Assembly (NCBI GenBank): GCA_027577415.1
Contig: JANBQS010000417.1
Location: 1-18,510 of the forward strand
Direction: 5' to 3'
DNA from: Coemansia sp. RSA 922
Lineage: Eukaryota; Kickxellomycota; Kickxellomycetes; Kickxellales; Kickxellaceae
DNA length: 18,510 bases
Part shown: positions 15,665-18,510 of the stretch, piece by piece
Numbering within the stretch: position 1 is the first letter of the stretch
Layout: each line of letters starts with the position of its first letter
The notes under the pieces: model-generated
Seen by the model: only the letters and a program-made list of their open reading frames with translations
Databases searched by the model: none
Told to the model about the DNA's origin: nothing
Program-made: the position numbers and the translations under genes

Positions 15665-16555
15665 ATGGCGCCTACACTACTTGCGACTCGCGGCGACTAC
15701 GAGGCCTTTGTTGACCGCTACGACACCTTTCTCTTTGACTGCGACGGCGTTATCTGGCGCGGCAACACCGTCATAGACAATGTTCCAGCCACGCTTGATA
15801 TGCTGCGCAAGAGAGGAAAGCGCCTTATATTCGTCACTAACAACAGCGCTACCTCGCGCCGGGACTACGTGGGCAAATTCGCCAAGCTGGGTATGCAAGC
15901 TGCGGTCGAAGAGATATTTAGCTCGGCCTATGCCACGGCTGTCTACTTACGCGACGTCGTGGGCTTTGCCTCCGACAAGAAGGCCTATGTCATTGGCGGC
16001 AGCGGCATCCGCAATGAGCTGGAGGACGTTGGCATCGCTACAGTTGGCCAAGACGACACCGCTGCCATCTCACTGGCCACTCTTGGTGATGTCGAACCAT
16101 CCGCCGACGTGGGCGCCGTCGTGTTTGGCATTGACTACGACATATCCTACCGCAAGCTGGCCAACGCCCACGTCAACTTGACTCAAAACCCTGACTGTCT
16201 GTTTATTGCGACTAACGACGACCGCACGCTGCCTGGCGGCAAGCATGTGTATCCAGGAACTGGTGCGCTACTCACCACGCTGATCCACTCCACGCAGCGA
16301 ACGCCACTAGTCATGGGAAAGCCAAATACGCCAATGCTCGACTGCGTTATGCAAAAGTTCCACTTGGACCCTGCTCGTTCGTGCATGGTTGGTGACCGCC
16401 TGGACACGGACATTCTGTTTGGAATTAAGGGCGGCGTTAGCACGCTGTGCGTACTGACTGGCGTTGCTGACGAGGCCTCTGTTCTGTCTCCCTCAGCGCC
16501 TCAGGCGACGTACTACATGTCTAGCTTGGGCAACCTGTTTGAGCTGGCTCAATAG
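15665..16555 (+). CDS. PHO13: Pho13/phosphoglycolate-phosphatase-type HAD phosphatase
   Basis: A 296-residue HAD-superfamily hydrolase. The yeast and animal homologues (p-nitrophenylphosphatase, PGP) clear toxic phosphorylated side products such as 2-phosphoglycolate and 4-phosphoerythronate in the cytosol. All four HAD motifs are present: motif I FDCDGVIWRG with nucleophile Asp25 and acid/base Asp27; motif II VTNNSA (Thr58); motif III Lys219 in VMGKPNTPM; motif IV VGDRLDTD (Asp244). The region between motifs II and III is a type-C2 cap with the expected GIDYDISY and DRTLPGG segments. The length is close to the family norm of about 300. ATG 15665 sits in a good context (caccATGg) and the upstream in-frame codons include no ATG. 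It diverges from MET10 and is followed in tandem by PTC1. Confidence 0.94.
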   Translation: MAPTLLATRGDYEAFVDRYDTFLFDCDGVIWRGNTVIDNVPATLDMLRKRGKRLIFVTNNSATSRRDYVGKFAKLGMQAAVEEIFSSAYATAVYLRDVVGFASDKKAYVIGGSGIRNELEDVGIATVGQDDTAAISLATLGDVEPSADVGAVVFGIDYDISYRKLANAHVNLTQNPDCLFIATNDDRTLPGGKHVYPGTGALLTTLIHSTQRTPLVMGKPNTPMLDCVMQKFHLDPARSCMVGDRLDTDILFGIKGGVSTLCVLTGVADEASVLSPSAPQATYYMSSLGNLFELAQ

Positions 16556-16831
16556 AGCGTTAACATTTTTATACAAGGCGTGTGTTGCTCAGACTGTGGT
16601 CCGCAAAGCTTGGGCAATTGTCTACTAGTGATCGGGCTCATGTCCTGCAAAAATGCATCACATCATGCTTGATGACATCGTCTCTCCCCTTTTTGTAGTG
16701 CGGGCTTCTTTCCTTTCCGCTCGACTACGAAATTACATACACTTCCACCTACACCGCCAAGAAATCTATTTGCCTTTTTCTTTTCCTTTCTCTCATCTGT
16801 ACTCTTTACATTCTGATAACTCGCTTTTAAA

Positions 16832-18187
16832 ATGGCTGACGACGAGAGTAGCTTCCCGCCTGTAACAACTGACGCTGGCGCAGATACTGCAGACCAAACA
16901 TTGCTTGAAAGCGAAATTATGCCCGTGGAGCACGCCCAAGAGAACTTGGCCGAAACGACACTACTTACTGAGAGCTCTGGTGAAGTCTCTGGTAGCCCCG
17001 GTGGCGAACCAGACCTTGGTGCGGTGCTGGCTACTACTACCTTCCCAGTAGCAGGTTCAATTCAGCCGCCACCGAGGCTACAACGCAGCTCTATCCCGCC
17101 ACCGATTGACACTGAAAACGCAACCAGGGATGCCGACAGCAGCCTACGCGAAAAGCTGCTATCAGCTTTATCGCCAGCTATGCCTGGCACCGAGCAGATG
17201 TCGACAAAGAATACTGCGCAGCCTGACAAGGAGACATGCGCCGAGACGATAACGCCAAGTGGCGATGCTGCTGGCGCGCCTGTAGAGCCCGACTGCTCGG
17301 CACCGTGCGCTCATATCGGCGTTGCATTCTCAAAGAACCGGCGGTATCGGCGAACAATGGAGGACGCACACTGTCATCACTATGACTTTGAAGGTGTCGA
17401 GGGCCAGGCATTTATGGCGGTATTTGACGGCCATGCTGGCAGGCAGGCTGCCCAGTGGTGCGGAGAGAACTTTGCTGACGTGTTTCTGCAGATGAAGCAA
17501 GAGCACTCTAGCCTTCCGGTTCCCGAGATCTTTAACCTGGCCTTCATTGAAGCTGATCGGCGACTTGCCACGGATCTAAAGACCCACTCGGGATGCACCG
17601 CAGCAGTTGCATATCTGCAAGTCAAGGAATCCGTAGCAGGCGACAACGCAACTACACGTCAGCGCACATTGTACTGTGCCAATGTAGGCGATGCACGCGC
17701 CGTGTTGAGCCGGGCAGGAACAGCCGTCCGACTAACCTACGACCACAAGGGTGACGATGTCCACGAATGCACACGCATTTCAGAGTCTGGCGGCTATGTT
17801 TTCAATGGCCGAGTAAACGGTAAGTATACATACTCGGCAACCACACATGGCTCTTGCTTTCTCCTCGACGCTAATATTGGAATCAGGTATTGTGACTATG
17901 TAGGAATCCTGGCTGTAACTCGTGCCCTTGGCGACTCAAGCCTCAAGCAATTCGTCATTGGCAATCCCTATACGACAGAGACAATACTGGACGACGCAGA
18001 CGATGTGCTCATTCTTGCCTGCGACGGGCTGTGGGACGTGTGCTCTGATCAGGAGGCTGTTGATCTGGTCCGCAGTATGGATAGCCACCCCACACACACA
18101 AGTCAGATGCTGCTAGAATACGCACTGTCTAATGAGAGTATGGACAACATCACCACCATGGTCTTCCGCTTGCCCACGCCGCCGTAG
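16832..18187 (+). CDS. PTC1: Ptc1-type protein phosphatase 2C, one intron (join 16832-17819, 17904-18187)
   Basis: The spliced product has 423 residues. Ptc1-type PP2Cs are Mg/Mn-dependent Ser/Thr phosphatases that, in yeast, dampen the Hog1 stress MAPK and other pathways. The first ~160 residues are acidic, Ser/Thr/Pro-rich and probably disordered. The catalytic domain (about 161-420) has RRTMEDAH (Glu177, Asp178), VFDGHAG (Asp199, Gly200), SGCTAAVAYL, CANVGDARAVL, YDHKGDD, GYVFNGRVNGILAVTRALGD, LACDGLWDV (Asp370) and DNITTMV (Asp410), so all metal ligands are present. The unspliced frame is also open and would put 28 extra residues between RVNG and ILAVTRALGD. Removing 17820-17903 restores the family sequence exactly. 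The start is the first ATG after a pyrimidine-rich leader. The GRVNG-ILAVTRALGD block fits Ptc1 better than Ptc2/3. Confidence 0.93.
   Translation: MADDESSFPPVTTDAGADTADQTLLESEIMPVEHAQENLAETTLLTESSGEVSGSPGGEPDLGAVLATTTFPVAGSIQPPPRLQRSSIPPPIDTENATRDADSSLREKLLSALSPAMPGTEQMSTKNTAQPDKETCAETITPSGDAAGAPVEPDCSAPCAHIGVAFSKNRRYRRTMEDAHCHHYDFEGVEGQAFMAVFDGHAGRQAAQWCGENFADVFLQMKQEHSSLPVPEIFNLAFIEADRRLATDLKTHSGCTAAVAYLQVKESVAGDNATTRQRTLYCANVGDARAVLSRAGTAVRLTYDHKGDDVHECTRISESGGYVFNGRVNGKYTYSATTHGSCFLLDANIGIRYCDYVGILAVTRALGDSSLKQFVIGNPYTTETILDDADDVLILACDGLWDVCSDQEAVDLVRSMDSHPTHTSQMLLEYALSNESMDNITTMVFRLPTPP
17820..17903 (+). other. Spliceosomal intron in PTC1, 84 nt, in frame and stop-free
   Basis: The 5' site is the consensus GTAAGT (17820-17825), a CTAAT branch-like motif lies at 17871-17875, and the 3' site is TAG at 17901-17903, about 29 nt from the branch A. 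Splicing joins V-N-G to I-L-A-V-T-R and gives the canonical PP2C block. The length is a multiple of three with no stop codon, so plain ORF calling absorbs it as coding sequence. Confidence 0.88.
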
Positions 18188-18510
18188 GCTGCCAGCATTA
18201 CTTCTGCTACTCCCCTTTTATTTCTTTTTGAACGTGTATTACACAAGAATTTCTACATTCCCCCGACTCTTCGACTCTGGCTCTGATGACACGGCTTTCC
18301 AGGGTGGATAGTGCCTTTACAAAATATAGTCACGTGATGTGCTGTAGGGTGAAATATTGATCTGATATGTGCTGATTAGCTCCTAGGTGGTTGAAAAAAT
18401 ATTTACCCATTGGCATATTAGCAGAGCCGCCGAGTAAACTACGATTCCATCTCTCCTCCATTTCAGATTTTGAAATATTCGCCTTTTTGCTCAAGTACTA
18501 CGATTCTTGG
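18188..18510. other. Right-edge non-coding region (323 bp)
   Basis: No coding start or RNA gene was recognised. The region probably contains the 3' UTR of PTC1 and then the promoter of a gene beyond the window. It holds a palindromic TCACGTGA E-box (18330-18337), an inverted CCAAT box (18409-18413), and a pyrimidine-rich tract ending in CAG near 18465 that could be a leader or a splice acceptor. It is AT-rich relative to the genes. Confidence 0.4.
18330..18337. promoter_or_regulatory. TCACGTGA E-box palindrome
   Basis: This 8-bp perfect palindrome matches the bHLH (Cbf1/USF-like) site. I noticed no other CACGTG in the window. It lies 143 bp past the PTC1 stop and more likely serves the next gene to the right than PTC1. 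Function is inferred from the motif alone. Confidence 0.35.

Noticed and set aside
2707..18413. CCAAT boxes (either orientation) in five intergenic regions: 2707, 4892, 11920, 15412 and 18409
   Set aside because: With roughly 1.7-2 kb of intergenic DNA, about three to four are expected by chance, so no enrichment is claimed. They are mentioned individually only where they support a promoter.
1..18510. Search for tRNA B-box motifs, transposon ends, long direct or inverted repeats and CRISPR-like arrays
   Set aside because: None was found by eye. The only GGTTCAA-like match (about 17054) lies inside the PTC1 coding region and has no tRNA around it.

Overview
This window looks like nuclear DNA of a fungus. 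Every gene is monocistronic with its own short promoter. Introns are almost absent: only one is needed, a small GT-AG intron in the last gene. The gene content is eukaryotic and mostly fungal, including a PalB/Rim13-type calpain, a Met10-type sulfite reductase without an FMN domain, Pho13 and Ptc1. The sparse introns, moderate GC, standard genetic code and retention of animal-like nuclear pore proteins (a long ELYS and a TMEM209 homologue) suggest an early-diverging lineage, perhaps Kickxellomycotina. That placement is inference only.

Layout, left to right. (1) 1-2685 (+) is a PalB/Rim13/calpain-7-type protease cut off at the left edge. (2) 2873-4093 (+) is a tail-anchored protein resembling the peroxin Pex26. 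(3) 4129-4794 (-) is Snu23/ZMAT2, a tri-snRNP zinc-finger protein, ending only 35 bp from the previous gene in convergent orientation. (4) 5026-7044 (+) is a TMEM209-family nuclear-envelope protein, divergent from Snu23. (5) 7215-10826 (-) is a long ELYS-type nucleoporin, convergent with TMEM209. (6) 11002-11862 (-) is a U1A/U2B'' family snRNP protein with two RRMs. (7) 11980-15102 (-) is the sulfite reductase flavoprotein subunit (Met10) with an extra Met8-like siroheme-synthase domain at its N-terminus. (8) 15665-16555 (+) is a Pho13-type HAD phosphatase, divergent from Met10 across the largest non-coding gap (562 bp). (9) 16832-18187 (+) is a Ptc1-type PP2C phosphatase with one 84-nt in-frame intron. 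The last 323 bp carry no recognisable gene.

No tRNA, rRNA, transposon, CRISPR array or other mobile element was seen. The genes do not form one pathway. Two themes recur: nuclear pore/envelope (TMEM209 and ELYS side by side) and spliceosome (Snu23 and U1A/U2B'').

The most unusual object is the Met8-Met10 fusion. The Met8-like domain keeps its nucleotide-binding glycine loop but has Gly at the position of the essential catalytic Asp of yeast Met8p. This suggests a pseudo-enzyme or siroheme-handling module tethered to the reductase that needs siroheme. The protein also seems to lack one of the N-terminal modules of yeast Met10, so its total length looks normal and the rearrangement is easy to miss.
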